Made by a program: the position numbers and the translations under genes | Source of the DNA: Dicyema japonicum | Lineage: Eukaryota > Dicyemida > Rhombozoa > Dicyemidae | Length of the DNA: 64,000 nt | Direction: 5' to 3' | Assembly (NCBI GenBank): GCA_011109175.1 | Contig: RDEW01000022.1 | Span: 353,834 to 417,833 of the forward strand | The notes under the pieces: generated by a model | Databases searched by the model: none | The model's input: the letters and a program-made list of their open reading frames with translations, nothing else | Told to the model about the DNA's origin: nothing | Shown: positions 34,841 through 47,681 of the stretch, one piece after another | How the letters are laid out: the number at the start of each line of letters is the position of its first letter | Position numbering within the stretch: position 1 is the first letter of the stretch

Positions 34841-35645
34841 TTTTTGTAACTTATCGATAAATAGTGGATGATAAGCTTGTTAGCGAATTTATTGGTATGG
34901 AAGATACACCTTCCACGTCTTCTAACTGTGTTTTGATCCGTTTCAGAATCTTCCAGAAAGAGTTACAGCTTGTGGTCAAAGTATCTTATTATACGGGTTC
35001 ATCTTGGTTTATAGTATTTGCAGTGGAATAGAGATATGTCTTAGAGAATCAATAGTACCTGCATCATGCGTTCTTAACTTTTTAGCATATTCTTTGTATG
35101 ATAATAGTGTGCGAACATAACATGAGATTGTCCATATAGGGGGATGAATAGAGAATAGTAAAAGTAGAGAATCCACATGCTTAGTGATGCCGCCAGTTTG
35201 CTTTTGCAAAATTATCAAATTTCATCGTTTGACGCACCACTTTGATAATAATAGGGTTATGTTCACTTGAAAAAACATACCGGACGTTCCAACTCGATAG
35301 TACCATTGATATAACATGATGTAATATCAGGGTATGTTGTGCATCAGTAGTTCTCTGAAGAATCCTTGTATGGAAATATGGGTTACTGAGGATGCTCAGG
35401 TCACCGAGAGAGATGAGGATATATTTAGCCCGGCTGTATTAATGTTAGGTGCTTAGCCATAGTGGGTGCTTCCAGTTCAGATGACCATAGATGATAATGT
35501 TCCTTAATTTTTGTAGCCTCGATATTTTGGGATTATATGACGGGGGACACGACCCATAGGATGGAATGTAGACATTTATGAGAGTAGATCGTACAACATG
35601 TGAAAGCGAGTACTCGATCGAGATCTGTTCCAATGTTCCGTCGCC
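34841..35645 (-). mobile_element. LINE-C endonuclease fragment
   Basis: On the minus strand, 35633-35445 reads STLINVYIPSYGSCPPSYNP and NIIIYGHLNWKHPLW, an endonuclease block with a decayed GDLN motif. Below it, at about 35400-35230, comes SSEHNPIIIKVV, the decayed SDHNPI end motif. The linker frame 35218-35009 follows. Confidence 0.65.
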
Positions 35646-35935
35646 CTCGCTAAGCTAGGAGACACAATGGGAAACATCCGTGAATGAAAATCAAATTTTG
35701 ACAATTGTTAAATTACGTATACGTAGATTCATAAAGACGTGTTTTCTATGGGTTTAAATACTCAAGATTGTTCCTGAACAAATAGTGTAATTAGTAATCT
35801 AAAATTAATAGAATAAATCAATATTTAATAATTAAATTGGCAATAATAGTAATAATCAAAATAATAGTTATAATTGTTAATGTCTTTGTTGGTTAATTTG
35901 CACAACAGTATAATAATATAATTTATTAAGAAATA

Positions 35936-37830
35936 ATGGATGAAATGATAGACCATAATCGTCATCAACAGTCCATCCTCATACTTGATGAACGAACTAA
36001 AAAAATTATGTCTTCTTGTTTTAAACTTCACCAACTTGCTGACAAGGGAATATGCAGTTTGTATAATTACTAATACTCAGGTGTCGAACGACTAGAATCT
36101 AAAAGACAAATTCTAGCAATGCATGCCATTTACTTTATATCCCCCACAAGTGCCTCCTTTGGCTTCTTAATTGATGACTTTGATTCTAAAACTACATATG
36201 CCTCTGCTAGGGTCTTCACTGCTGGGGCTATTTCTGATGATTTAATTAACACTGTCTCTCAAAACAATGTACGGCAGATTCCTTCTACAAGTGACTGAAC
36301 TTGATGTCGACTTTATTCCCTTTTCTGCCAATGTACTCACTTTGGACAGTCCTCAGTCCTTCCATGATAACTTTGAGAACACTCAATCAGCATTCCCAGT
36401 GAGTCTGCAATGGAATATAGAGTCCCTTGTCTCTTTCTGTTCCTTTCTTAGAGATATCCCTAATATTGCTTACTATAAGTTGTGTTTGGGCTAATATCAG
36501 ACTGGGAAAGAATACTCACAAATTCGCCACCTTACTGAATGAGCGAGTCTCTTCGTTGGCCACAGAGGACAATAAAACTGTATAATTATTAACTTAATCA
36601 GGAGTTTTCGTCAAAGAAATCTCTATTATTGGTGCTGGAACGCAGTTTTGATGTGATTACTCCAATAATTCACTCTCTTCGATTGGAATCCCTAGTTTAC
36701 GACATTTTGAGAATGGAAGGGAATGTTTATATGTAAATGTGCTATCATAAGGCAGTCCTCAGGGAGCAGATTCTAAGGAAGGGGGAGTAGTCCTCGATGA
36801 CTATAATGAGTGTTGGACTCGTTACAGACACATGCACATTGCCATGGCTATAAAGTTGTAATTATGTGAACTCCCAGAGACATCACTCAGTCAATAAAGA
36901 CTCTCAACAAGGAAGTGACAGAGAAAAGGACAGAATCAAAGTCAGTCTCCTCATTTGCGGATAGTCTAAAGCAGATGCCTCTTTATAGAAAACAATTATC
37001 TCATTTGACAACTCTATTAAAGATTGGTGAAGAATGCACAGCCTATTGTCAATCTGGGGGACAGGATGCTTGCATGGTAGAACAGGAGTTGGTGAGTGGA
37101 GTGGATAGAAATGGAGAGAGCATAAAAGACCTGATGGTTACAATTCTCCCAATATTATGTAATAAAAAAGTAAGTATTGCTGCCAAATTGAGAGTGTTCT
37201 TTTTATATGTCATTCAGAAGAAAGGTCATTATATTTATGTATTCAAGGAATATCAAGGGATAATTTGGATAGAATTCTAGGACATGCTGCTATTCCTGTC
37301 TCTGACACTAATGTTGTTGGCAATTTACAAAATTTAGGAGTTAAAATATTCGAACAAAATGTTACTATTATTATTAACCAAAGAATCCTTATGTGGACCA
37401 CTATTATAGAAAATGTCCCGTAGATGTTAGTCAGGACGAAACACTAGTTGGTACTAGGTGGAACCCCTGTGTTGCCAATCTCACTAAAGTTTATAATTTA
37501 CTCAATTTAGGATATTCTATCTAATAAATTGAATAAAAACATGTTCTCCTTGTTGGACGGTGGAGTCCCCACTCTCAATACATCAAAAGTCGTAAGGTTA
37601 ATAATATTATCACCATTAGTGCTCGATATAGTGCCTGGGCTTCTAAGGACTCTAAAAAGACAGAGAATAGAGTTAATTTGATAATATATGTGATTGGGGG
37701 AATCACTCTCAGTGAGATTGCTGCAGTAAGTGATTTAAATGAGGAATTTGGGAGTAAATGTAATATTATATTGGCTTCTGATTTCATAACAACATGGCCT
37801 GTGTTTTTGGATAAATTAAAGACATTATAA
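35936..37830 (+). CDS. STXBP1: Sec1/Munc18 family syntaxin-binding protein, ten exons
   Basis: SM protein that binds syntaxin and drives SNARE-mediated exocytosis. Exons: 35936-36056, 36081-36478, 36501-36579, 36602-36732, 36756-36854, 36878-37224, 37248-37360, 37384-37488, 37511-37596, 37620-37830. The nine introns are 22-24 nt. Landmarks: ILILDERTKKIMSS, AIYFISPT, TELDVDFIPF, SLLLVLERSFDVITPIIHSL, RYRHMHIAMAIK, DSLKQMPLYRKQLSHLTTLL, MVEQELVSG, KVVSARYSAWA and LIIYVIGGITLSEI. The whole SM fold is covered. The exons sum to 1690 nt, one more than a multiple of three. Exon 2 indeed changes frame near 36265, between LINTVSQNN and FLLQVTELDVD, with no intron that fixes it. That is a real frameshift, an assembly error or a missed splice. 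Confidence 0.88.
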
Positions 37831-38139
37831 TTAATGTTGTCTTAAACATTTTCTCACATGTGGCTAACAACTAGTATTTTTAAGTTTTCGATTAATTACT
37901 GGTAGTTGTTGTGGGCTAGATTCCTAAACCCACTCCCTTCTCTGTGACTCATCTACATCATAAGAGGCTATCCACTTATCTCAGGAGACGCCCAGTACCT
38001 GGCCTCATCCAAAGAGTAAAAATTCCCACAATGGTGAATATGGTTTGACTCGATGTTGGGGAGGTCACTCCGTCCGTGTGAACTGAATATACTTGATTTA
38101 TTTTAAAATCTCTTATGTCTATAAAGAATTTAGGACAAT
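37831..38139. other. 3' flank of the Munc18 gene
   Basis: No feature supported. Confidence 0.35.
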
Positions 38140-38780
38140 CAAATGAACTAACCATCCTTACCTTAAATGTCAGAGGCCTGAGTAACTAGGAGGCATCTTC
38201 TATGTTCTGATGTTGAGAAATACCGGGGTTATGTATGCTGCTTTCAGGAGACTAAAATAAAAAATGGACTCGATGAAGTACATGGAAATTACCGCTTAAT
38301 ATTGCTTCCCTTACGACTAAGTACAAGATCCAGAAATTCGAGGAAACTAATCTCAATTATCAACGTCACCACACAGTTGACATATCCTAAAAATCCGGAA
38401 GAACTCCACCTGTTCTACGAGGAAGTGGGGACAATATTTACAGACCTCAGTTCATCATACTCATTGTTCATTGTCGGGGACTGGAATACGTAAGTGGGAA
38501 CTCGTAGAGGAAATGAAAGATTCATTGGACAGCACAGAAGAGGAATCAGAAACTTTCCGGGAACTATCTTGGCAGAATTTTACCAGGTATTTGATCTGTT
38601 CCTAAGTAATAGTGTTTCCAACACCCCGCTCGTCATAAAACGACATGGACTGTGCAACAAACTCTTACCTACCTAAGGCTCTATTAACATTTTCAACCAA
38701 ATTGACTACATCATCTGCTTAGTCAAAGAAAAATCACTCATACGTGCCTCGAGGTCTTACGGAGGTGCAGCTATCGACAG
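38140..38780 (+). mobile_element. LINE APE-endonuclease fragment, other family
   Basis: The plus strand shows LTILTLNVRGLSN (endonuclease start), CCFQETKI, SLFIVGDWNT and LAEFYQVFDLFLSN in neighbouring frames. The wording differs from LINE-A and LINE-C, so it may be a further family. Truncated and frameshifted. Confidence 0.6.
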
Positions 38781-38789
38781 TGATCAGAA

Positions 38790-39333
38790 GATAGTCTCTG
38801 CAAGTTCACTACGATACAAAATGGAACAACTGTGTTCCAATTGATTACAACAAGTCCGTCGTTGTAATCAGTGAATTCTTCCATATATTTGTTATTGTAT
38901 GGGAATTGATAGAATAGTTGTATAACCTCGATAACACGATATGTGCCTAAAGTGAATAGCACAAACACTGTCTGGGCCACATGCATGGGTGGGCATAGCA
39001 ATTTAATAGTATTGTCCACATCATGGAGAGTGAAGTAGGTAGTATATGGTTTCTGTTGTGGACCACATGCAGAGAGCGAGAGAAATTCTTGTGGCTGATC
39101 AACACATAATATTTCATAAGATTATGTGCAAATTTGAATGCAGGTTCCGAACGGTTTCCACTCCGCCGCCATCTTCGTTTATAAGACTGTTGATACTTCT
39201 CATTGTTTTCCAGAAGGTGCCACACGACTTTTTGTAGCATAGTCGATTAGCAAGCCAATTCCATTTGTGTCTGTGGTTAGCACGGATTAGTTGGTATATT
39301 TTAAAATTAAGTGAGATTATGGACGATATAGAG
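38790..39333 (-). mobile_element. LINE linker-region fragment
   Basis: Minus frames 39410-39114 and 39240-38947 read RANHRHKWNWLANRLCYKKS and KKSCGTFWKTMRSINSLINE. This is the endonuclease-RT linker type with a conserved W-containing helix. It is interrupted at 39334 by a hAT terminal repeat. Confidence 0.5.
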
Positions 39334-39960
39334 CAGTGGTTCCCAACCTTAAGGTGCTCGCGCAATCCCTTGTAGGTTAATTTATTTTTTGCGAAACCCT
39401 TCCAATTCAATTATTACAATTTTCACTAAAAACATAATCGTAATAACCAAAAACAATTTTAATGTGAACATTGAGGTAACTTTTTGTAGTAACATAGTTG
39501 TGCAACGTTAGGAGTTATTGCTGACAACTGCATCCTCATATCAGGGAAGTTTTGGTAGATTATATATTGAAAACCCGACTCGCATAAGTACTGTACTTTT
39601 TCTGAAATATCAGATATTTTGAAATGTATGCTCTCCAAAAATTAAGAAGGGATTCAATTTTAAATATCTGATTTGACGTTGATTCTGATGTCAATAAAAT
39701 GTTCATATTCAATTGATGTTAAATTTGCTTGTGTTATTTTAACTTTGAATGGATTTTGAACCCAATCGTTATCAAATTTACACGGAAAATACTTCGCAAT
39801 GTTATCGTCCAAAATCACCAAATGATCTTTGATGTGTTGAAGACCTGTATCGTCCAATGCTGATTTTGATTCATCGAGATATTTTTGCAGAACGGTTGAC
39901 TTCAAAATATTATTTACGGTTGACCGTCAAAATTTGTTCGCCATAAATAAACTCGATGAT
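39334..39960 (-). pseudogene. hAT-4 second copy, one terminal repeat preserved
   Basis: Begins CAGTGGTTCCCAACCTT, the hAT terminal repeat. The following 450 bp match 21360-21870 nearly base for base. The minus frame 39905-39660 encodes LDDTGLQHIKDHLVILDDN, KYFPCKFDNDWVQNPF and IEYEHFIDIRINV (ZBED-type transposase). Relative to the 21-kb copy the catalytic-end block is deleted. The other terminal repeat was not found. Confidence 0.75.
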
Positions 39961-40079
39961 CTATGTTGAACATGGCTATATAAGATTTTCGACAATTATG
40001 CTACAAAAAAACTCACTTGTTTAATTAAAATAATTCTATTCTTCTCCACAGCGTGGTACAAGATAACTCATTTATTAAA

Positions 40080-40720
40080 ATAATTACTCTGGTCGGTTTT
40101 AAGTTCTCATCTTTCGCAAAATTGGACATTTCCAACTTGCACCTTGTAGATGCATTCAATATTTTTTTGATCTCATGCAATTAGTGAAATCAATCCAGTC
40201 TGCCTTTGAATAGTTCTTGAACTTTGTAGAACATCTTGAAAAATATTCCTTATTATTACCCCCAGGATCACTAATTATCGTCGGAAACTGTCCTTTCATA
40301 TGTAGCCTCGTTTTGACCTCCAAAAATATTGGATTGTGGTCAATGGATGAGGGTTATTGTTACGTCGAGTAGGTGTTCATGTGTGGAAATCCTGTTCGTG
40401 ATTATGCAGAGACTGTGAAGGTCCTCAATTATCATCTTCCCCTTTTGTCATGGGCTTGTATTGTCAACCATAATGGGTGCTTCGCATTAAAGTCACCACA
40501 GATAATCACATCCCTCAGTCAAGTGAGAAGAGTGCTTTTGGGAGCACAGGAAGAGAAGGAACTCAAGGCGGTATATATGCGTTGACCAATATTATTGAAA
40601 TTCTTGAGAATAGTACTTTCGTAGCCACGGGCAATATCGATTTACGGATCGTACTCAACCTGAAATCGTAGTCAATTATTATTATTAATAAGCTTAAAAT
40701 CACCAGGTTAACTGATTAAA
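40080..40720 (-). mobile_element. LINE-C endonuclease fragment
   Basis: On the minus strand, at about 40540-40440, it reads LRDVIICGDFNAKHPLWLTI, the GDFN catalytic block of APE-type endonucleases. A 3'-end-like CCCCCAGGATCACT at 40259-40272 marks a second short LINE insertion. Confidence 0.6.
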
Positions 40721-40779
40721 AAGAAAACGCTATCAGGTGATCTTGGCTTCTCTCAGCAATATTCTCATCTCTTACCGGT

Positions 40780-41710
40780 GTTGCTCTCGGGACCCGACAC
40801 ATTTTCGATAACACCGTTCATCTGGCGGTTTTCCATTTTGGGTGAATATGCCGCAGGAATTCATCACAAGGAGTTCAAATATGGTTGCCCTTATTGGTAG
40901 TCTTGTGAGTCGGGAGATTGTTTAGGTCAAATTGGATTCGGCGGAGTTGATCATATCCATGTTTGTTTTGGCTGATAATGAATTGGGTGTATAACGCTGA
41001 TAATGACTGGATTGAGGATCCTTTAAATTTTGAGACGAGCATTCGTGCCGAGGAACTGATTACGTTTGACACAAGTGTGCTGAAGGTCATGAGTCAAATG
41101 TTACTCCCATAATCTTGGCTTGTTTCTTATTTGGATTAGTTCACCATTCGAAAATAGTTCAACCGAATAGCTTGATAGCCTTCTATTAAAAAAGAGAAGT
41201 AAAAGACTTTTCTGTAGACGTTGACATTGAATTTCTTTTCAACCATTCATGGAGTCTTTCCAGAATAGTTTGCAATTTCTTTGTAACTGTCGTAGCACAT
41301 GTATCCTTGCAAGTATATATTATGTCATTCGGTCGAACTGGCAGTCTTCCAGATAACAGTGTATCTGGGAAGTGTTTGGATTGGTTGAAGAGTGTGTTAG
41401 CATGGTCTCCAATAAGAGACACACGTCGACGTCGTATTTCTTTAAGAAGTTCCTGAGCTCAATTTTCTTCCATATATGTTGAGTTGAAGGATGGAAAGAG
41501 ATTTCGCTGGTCCAGGATTAGATTTGATGTCTCCAGAGATGAGAGCGTTCTTAACAGGTCACATGAGTAGTACTGAGAGAGCCGTCCAAGAGAGACATTC
41601 TTCTTGGATTGGGGTGAGCAAATGATTCTTTTAACTGTGTGACTAATCCCACAGTTGGCGCCACCAGGAACGGCAAACCACATGACGCCTTAATTATACG
41701 GTAATTGCCT
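40780..41710 (-). mobile_element. LINE-A mosaic: 5' end plus RT end
   Basis: The 5' border near 41690 carries the LINE-A start (GGCGTCATGTGGTTTGCCGT on the minus strand). Minus frame 41422-41186 is the RT end (ILERLHEWLKRNSMSTSTEK). Minus frame 41090-40875 is a C-terminal piece. The endonuclease and the front of the RT are missing, so it is internally deleted. Confidence 0.65.
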
Positions 41711-41798
41711 GTTGACCTCTACCCAGGGTTATTAAACAAATTATAGATTGATTATAAATAATAACTAATTAAAATTTATTTAAATTTAAAAATATTTA

Positions 41799-42465
41799 AT
41801 GTCTCTCTCAATCCCTATTGTGTACATTGATTGTCTAAAATCAGCCCTCGATGAGTCACAATATAATCACAAACACTATGAGGATATTATTGACTTTTGT
41901 ATACATTCACTATATAATAACAATGTGACTTGGTATAAAGGTTTACTACATATATATTATTACAGAATGTACTCACTCTAAACCAGTCTTCCAAAAGTTT
42001 CACGAATCTATAATATCAATTATACTAGAATGTGCTAAACACAACATTGATGATGAGGAATTAATGTAGTTTCTGCTCAACAGTTTTAGGAATCACTTAG
42101 TGGAACACAATCTTAATCAAGACTTTGCTTCTCTAATATCCACAAAATACAAGTCAGAAAAGCAATTCCTGAGGGATTATCTAGCAAACAGATCATTTAG
42201 ATTTGGACAGATTGTGGATATTGAGTGGACTTGTGATTCTCTTATAATGGTTATTAAGTGGTCATTATTGTAGAGTAATTCGCGTGAAAGACCAATCGAT
42301 TCGGCATCAGTGAGTATAACACTCTTCATTAAGGTTATTATTATTAGTAAATATAAGGAAGAAAGGGGGATAAGAAAAGTCAAGTTTAATTGTAATAAAG
42401 CACAATTACAGAGTTTGGTGACAGAATTGAGGAGTGCTTGTAATAGCATTAAGTCTTTTAATTAA
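41799..42465 (+). CDS. COMMD3: COMMD3-like COMM-domain protein, four exons
   Basis: COMM-domain subunit of the Commander endosomal recycling complex. Exons 41799-41940, 41966-42065, 42084-42249 and 42274-42465 total 600 nt, exactly 199 residues plus stop. Human COMMD3 has 195. Introns are 25, 18 and 24 nt. The N-terminal helical domain reads YIDCLKSALDESQYNHKHYE and FQKFHESIISIILECAKHN. The linker is ASLISTKYKSEKQFL, then IVDIEWTCDSLI. The C-terminal COMM domain is PIDSASVSITLFIK and VKFNCNKAQLQSLVTELRSA. The 18-nt intron at 42066-42083 removes an in-frame TAG. MON2 follows on the same strand after only 57 bp. Confidence 0.8.
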
Positions 42466-42522
42466 TATTATTGATTTAATATTTTATAACATATTATTAT
42501 AATTTGAATTAATTTTAACATA

Positions 42523-45500
42523 ATGTCTGATTTGTTGTCATCTTTAATAAGTGACCTAAATAGCCTGAAAAGCCAGATTAGTAGAAGGACTGATCACCTC
42601 AAGACTGTATACTCTAATAATAATCCTAGTCATGCTCTACTACCATTGAATTGATTACTAATTCTGGAGATAATGACAATCTTATATCACGTTTTATCCC
42701 ATCAGTATTTTAGTTATCAAGACTGACTCAGTTCCGTATCTGTCTCCCTTTTTTGAGGCACTCAACTCGAAGAATCCCCCTTTTGTTGTAATTGGACTAC
42801 AAGGAATAATGCGATGTATTGCTGTCAAGGCTGTTGACTCTGTACATATCTGTCCTAATATAGGCTGGGGTTGATCATCTCATCTCCCTCCTTTTTCATC
42901 TAAGTTCATGTGGTTTAGAGGAATTGAAAATCCTTCAAACAAGTTCATTGCTCATATCTATGTACGAGAACATATCCACAGATGCATTAAGACAAGTTTA
43001 TTATTTTACATAATCCAGGTACTCTCTCTCACATTCTCACTAACAAGATCCAATGTTCAATCGGTAGCCATGACTGCTCTAGCAGTTGTCAACCAACTCT
43101 CATTACTTATAATAGAAAGGGCTTCCATCCCTCCAATTTGTGTCAGGAAATCCAGTTTTGTTGACAAATCAGTCCCAAGTGGAGTTAATCCATATGAAAG
43201 AGACGCATTTTTGTTTATCCGTGATATATGTCTGGTATTTGGTGGTGATGAACCCATTTTCATATATGGAATGTGTGATCCCAAACTATGTGTCGATATT
43301 CTACACTCTCTTTTATCCCATACTATATTTAGAACAGTAATTTGATTTTCAATATTTAGAATGAAGTATTTAAGCAATTGGTATGTAATATTGTGTGTCC
43401 TACCATAATACAACTCCTTCCCAGAGGCAGATCCATTGAAAGTAACTATAAAAACCCAAGTGCTATATTCTCAATCCGCCAGAGAGTTCTCAGAATTGTT
43501 GTAATGCTTGTGCAGACTTTTGAATATTTAGTACTATAATATAATATATTAGTCCCCCAACTTCACTTAATGGCTTGTTTACTTTCAAAAATGACGGTTA
43601 TTAGTGATTTACGTTTTTGTTGTCTCTCTGTTGAAACACTACAGTGCTTTCTGGAAACTATATTTATTGAGAGGTACTTTTAAATATATTTTAGAACTTT
43701 GAATGAGGAGGATTTAGAAAATAGGATCTGTTTGACTAATGCTATAAAGGAGACTCTTGTGGCTTATTCTGGGTTGTGTTGGAATGAGTCTATTATGTGG
43801 AATAAGGAGAGTATTTCAGATGTGAATGATGAGAGTGGATTTATATTGGGGAGTGTTCATCACCCACTCATTAGATTGTCCACCTGTGATGGTTTCCCTA
43901 AGGGGTTTATAGTGAATTGGTAGTAGTAATGGTTATATAGTCTAAACTATGAGGGATCTGACTTACCCATCGTAAATGTCTCGTTTCTAATAAGTCTAAT
44001 CCATATAAAAATACAAAATATTATGGACGTATTAACAAATATGCTTGATAATGATGGTTTATTTATTATTTTACATAGATTATAATAAATCACGAGTTAT
44101 TGAGTTGTATAATTTTGTATTCTCTCCATTAATTGAATGTCTTACTCTGTTTGTGATCACATGGTGGATGTTATATTAATATTAGTGATTCTGTTGCTCA
44201 GTTGTCTTACTTGATGGGGTTTATTAGACGACATTTGTTTATAATATCTAATAATGAAATGAAGGAACAAACGAGATGTTGGTTGCTCTTTTGGTGGGTA
44301 TTATGGTGCCTCGTCGTTTTGCTGGGATTTTATTATACGAGTCGGTTAATCGATATTTGGAGGACTGTTAGTATTTGAATATATTTGTAGATTTTGGATA
44401 TTCTCATTTGTATGACCAAGTATATGGTAGTAATGCTGTACTGGTTATTTTATATTTTATTATAGGCACTACAAAAGCGTGAAATGTCAATATTATTTGT
44501 CCTCAATCTTATTGAACAACAGAGTTATTCCATTACTTACGGATGGAGACCAATATTCCTATCTATTAATGTAATATGTAATATCACTCAGATTGTTTAT
44601 ATTTTAAAGGGAATCAGACCTGTCTTTAATTTCTCAAAGACTACTGATACTATACTCAATTGTAAATCATTAGATTGGGTGCTCTCGGATGGACTCTTTA
44701 ACCTAATTTGGACTATACCTTCTGAAATTGAGGACTTTAGACTGATCCCCCATATTTCTCAATCTGTGTCGTATTAATTGTTGTAATTGTAAGTAAAATG
44801 GATGACTCCTTTGTAATACAAATGTTGGACAGTCTTATTAATACTATTATAGAACGTACTCGGTCGTTACATGTCAATGTTACTTTACTATATTATTATA
44901 GGAGGAAATGATGGCTCTTTTTATGACATGGTTGGCTGTCTTTTCTCAATATAATCTGTTCAGACTTAATGTTTGGTGGGAGTCATTTACTCTCTGCTTA
45001 AATCTGGTAGTCACTTAACTTTATTAAGTTTCTTACATATAAAACTGTATCAATAAGGCACATGTCTCTTGGATTTGGTTGTTCTTTATTTCTGTACTCT
45101 CTGGCTGTTTCAAATATTCCCAATTCTATTAGTCTTATAAAGTCATTTCCTAATAATGAAGAATCTCGTATGTTTCAGTTGGACTGTGTTGGTCTATTAC
45201 TATCAATCCCACAGTTGGATGACTATTGGTGTGATATTATATCCATTTTGGGTGTCAACCAACAATTTGCAATGTTTATTTTATTATTTAATAATTAGTG
45301 ATAGTTTGGTTAAGAAATCATTTCAGCACATTCAAACCATTTCTTCTCGTTTTCTAGAATTCCTTCCCAGTAATGTTATCATCCTACTGATTGACCGTAT
45401 CATGGAGTTTACTCAATCATGGGTTGACCTTAACACGAGTCTATCAGCCGTGTCATTATTGGTTGTGATTTGGGCTTATTTTAGTGGGGAATATGTGACA

Positions 45501-47595
45501 ATATTTCACTAAAATCTTGTGATGTTTCTGATCTTTTTGTCATATATTTTTCAGTTTATGTGTGTGTTGTGTGGAGGAACGCTTTGCTTTACGTCGTTCT
45601 GCTGTAATGTCACTCTATTCCTCTATTACAGCCAATGGGAGATTGGTGGATGATGTTCATTGGTCATCCCTTATTAAAGTATGTGTTTACCTAATCTAGA
45701 AATTATTTACTACTTTTGAAGAAATTGAGAAGATTATGAAACTCAATGAAAACTCTCAACAGTGGATTGAGACTTTTGTGTCCTATTTTGATGGATTTGG
45801 TAGAACTCTGACTGACAGATTGGGATTACTAATAACTGAGAGTATTTGTTGTTTATATTATTAGATGAGTTTGATAAACTTTGGGATGGGTTTGTTGATG
45901 CTGTTATTAGGGGATCTCTTGATAGTTCGGAATCAATATCACTATCTGTTCTCACTACATTCTGTGATGTTGTATATTCATTTTCTGATGTTTCCTCACA
46001 ATCTATTGAACGGGCTATTTTGTTGGGGTGGGATCATTGGATTGATTTGGCTCACAACTTTGTCCACTTTAGAACAAATGTGAGTAATTCCAAACAGCCG
46101 TACAGTCAGTCACATTTGACTGCATTTATTAATGGATTCGGAATACTGTTGGATAATTTGAGTTTTGATAAGTATTGTGTTATTATTATGTAGAATATGT
46201 GAGGATGATATTGTAAAATATATGCATATTCACATTGATATCCTCAGTGTACCATTTATGGGTGACACTGCCTCAATTGCATATTCAAAGTCATATAATA
46301 ATCTCACTCAACTACAAAATGGAGTAATTGATAATTTAATCAAACTTGGAAAAGTTATATTTTTATTTAATTAGTGTTTTGGTGGTAATACTAGATCAGA
46401 ATTACATCCAGTCTTCATATCTATTATTATTACGTTTATTGAACTTGGGCTGACTAAACCAATCTTTGAGGGGTACCAACTCAAAATATTCTCTGATGGG
46501 GATTATAACATTGTATATACTTTTTGTAACTTAGACTGATTTCGTTCATTTTGGGTATGTACATTTCTCTAGTAAACTTGTAAAGCTAATTTGTACTCAT
46601 TGTGTGTCAGTAGTCAGTGATACTCTCACTCTTACTTCATTTAAACTTATTTTTGATGTAATTTGGTAGTCATTGGTAGAGACTGGCATATATTGGCTCA
46701 CGAAAGTACAAATGTTCTGAAATTCTTTGGAGATCTGCATGTCTGGGTTTGATTGAGTTATTACAGAACTTTGGTTATGTTTGTTATTACTTTTAGGCAA
46801 ATTTATTAACAAAGTTGATGTTATTCCCGCCTTTAGTCAAATATTATTTAATTCAACGTATTTGTATATTTATAGCAAAGAACTCCTGATAAACATTACA
46901 GCACTGAGAATTTAAAGATTGACCAGGATATTGACTGTAGAGTTAGGATATTGCATAATTTATAGATTGTCGAATTCCTTCGTTCTTTGTTAATAGAAAA
47001 GTCGGTTGAAAAGGAATTGGTTACCTCTGTTCTTGGTTGGCTTAAGAAGGGATCACTTCACCAATCAGAGGCTGAGTGTCAATGTTGACTTTTGTTAACA
47101 ATAAAGTGGTCCATGGAATCCAAGAACTAAATGAGTGGTTTAGACTGAGTCGAGGACAATTTGCTATTTGTTGTATAGACTCATTGATGGAGGTGGCATT
47201 TAAAGGGAAGGGTGGAGAGCTGAGTGGACTAACCATTGAAGCTGTCTTTTCATTGGTTGATCTCTGTTCAGATATTTTCATTCGCTTTACAACAGAAGCA
47301 GTACTTGGATCAAGTGAGACCTTACCTGGGTTATTTGAGTAATTAACCATAGACGGAGAAGGGTGCTAATGTTGAGGGCAACAAGGATCCTAGGACGTAT
47401 TGTTGACTTTTTGTGTGGATCGAAAGGTTTAGTGTGTTGAGTATTGAAGGTAGTGAGAGTGGGGAATTGATAAAGAGAGTTGTTAATAAGTGCTATGCTC
47501 CATTAGTGGATTGTACTATTAGTGCTGAGGTTCAAATAAGGGTGGAGATTAGGGATACTCTCCTTAAGTTTGCTTATATTTTTAACAAACTCTGA
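42523..47595 (+). CDS. MON2: MON2 (Golgi/endosome trafficking HEAT-repeat scaffold), many micro-exons
   Basis: Large scaffold related to Arf-GEFs, working with DOPEY in endosome-to-Golgi traffic. Introns confirmed by frame: 42607-42629, 42691-42713, 42842-42863, 42996-43018, 43337-43359, 43531-43552, 43674-43694, 43920-43940, 44057-44078 and 44164-44185 (21-23 nt). N-terminus: MSDLLSSLISDLNSLKSQIS, then SLIKTDSVPYLSPFFEALN and VIGLQGIMRCIAVKAV, followed by GLEELKILQTSSLLISMYEN. Next is YERDAFLFIRDICLVFGGDE. Middle: FDKLWDGFVDAVIRGSLDS and SVLTTFCDVVYSF. End: VTSVLGWLKKGSLHQ and CYAPLVDCTISAEVQIRVE, stop at 47593. These follow the order of animal MON2. The frame slips by one base after the intron ending 43552. 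Exons between 44200 and 47000 were only matched locally. Confidence 0.8.
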
Positions 47596-47681
47596 TTTTT
47601 ATTATTAATAACTAAATTCAATTGATTGTAGTATCAGCTTCGTTTACGATATTCTTTTCCAGTAAAATAAAATCTTCTGAT

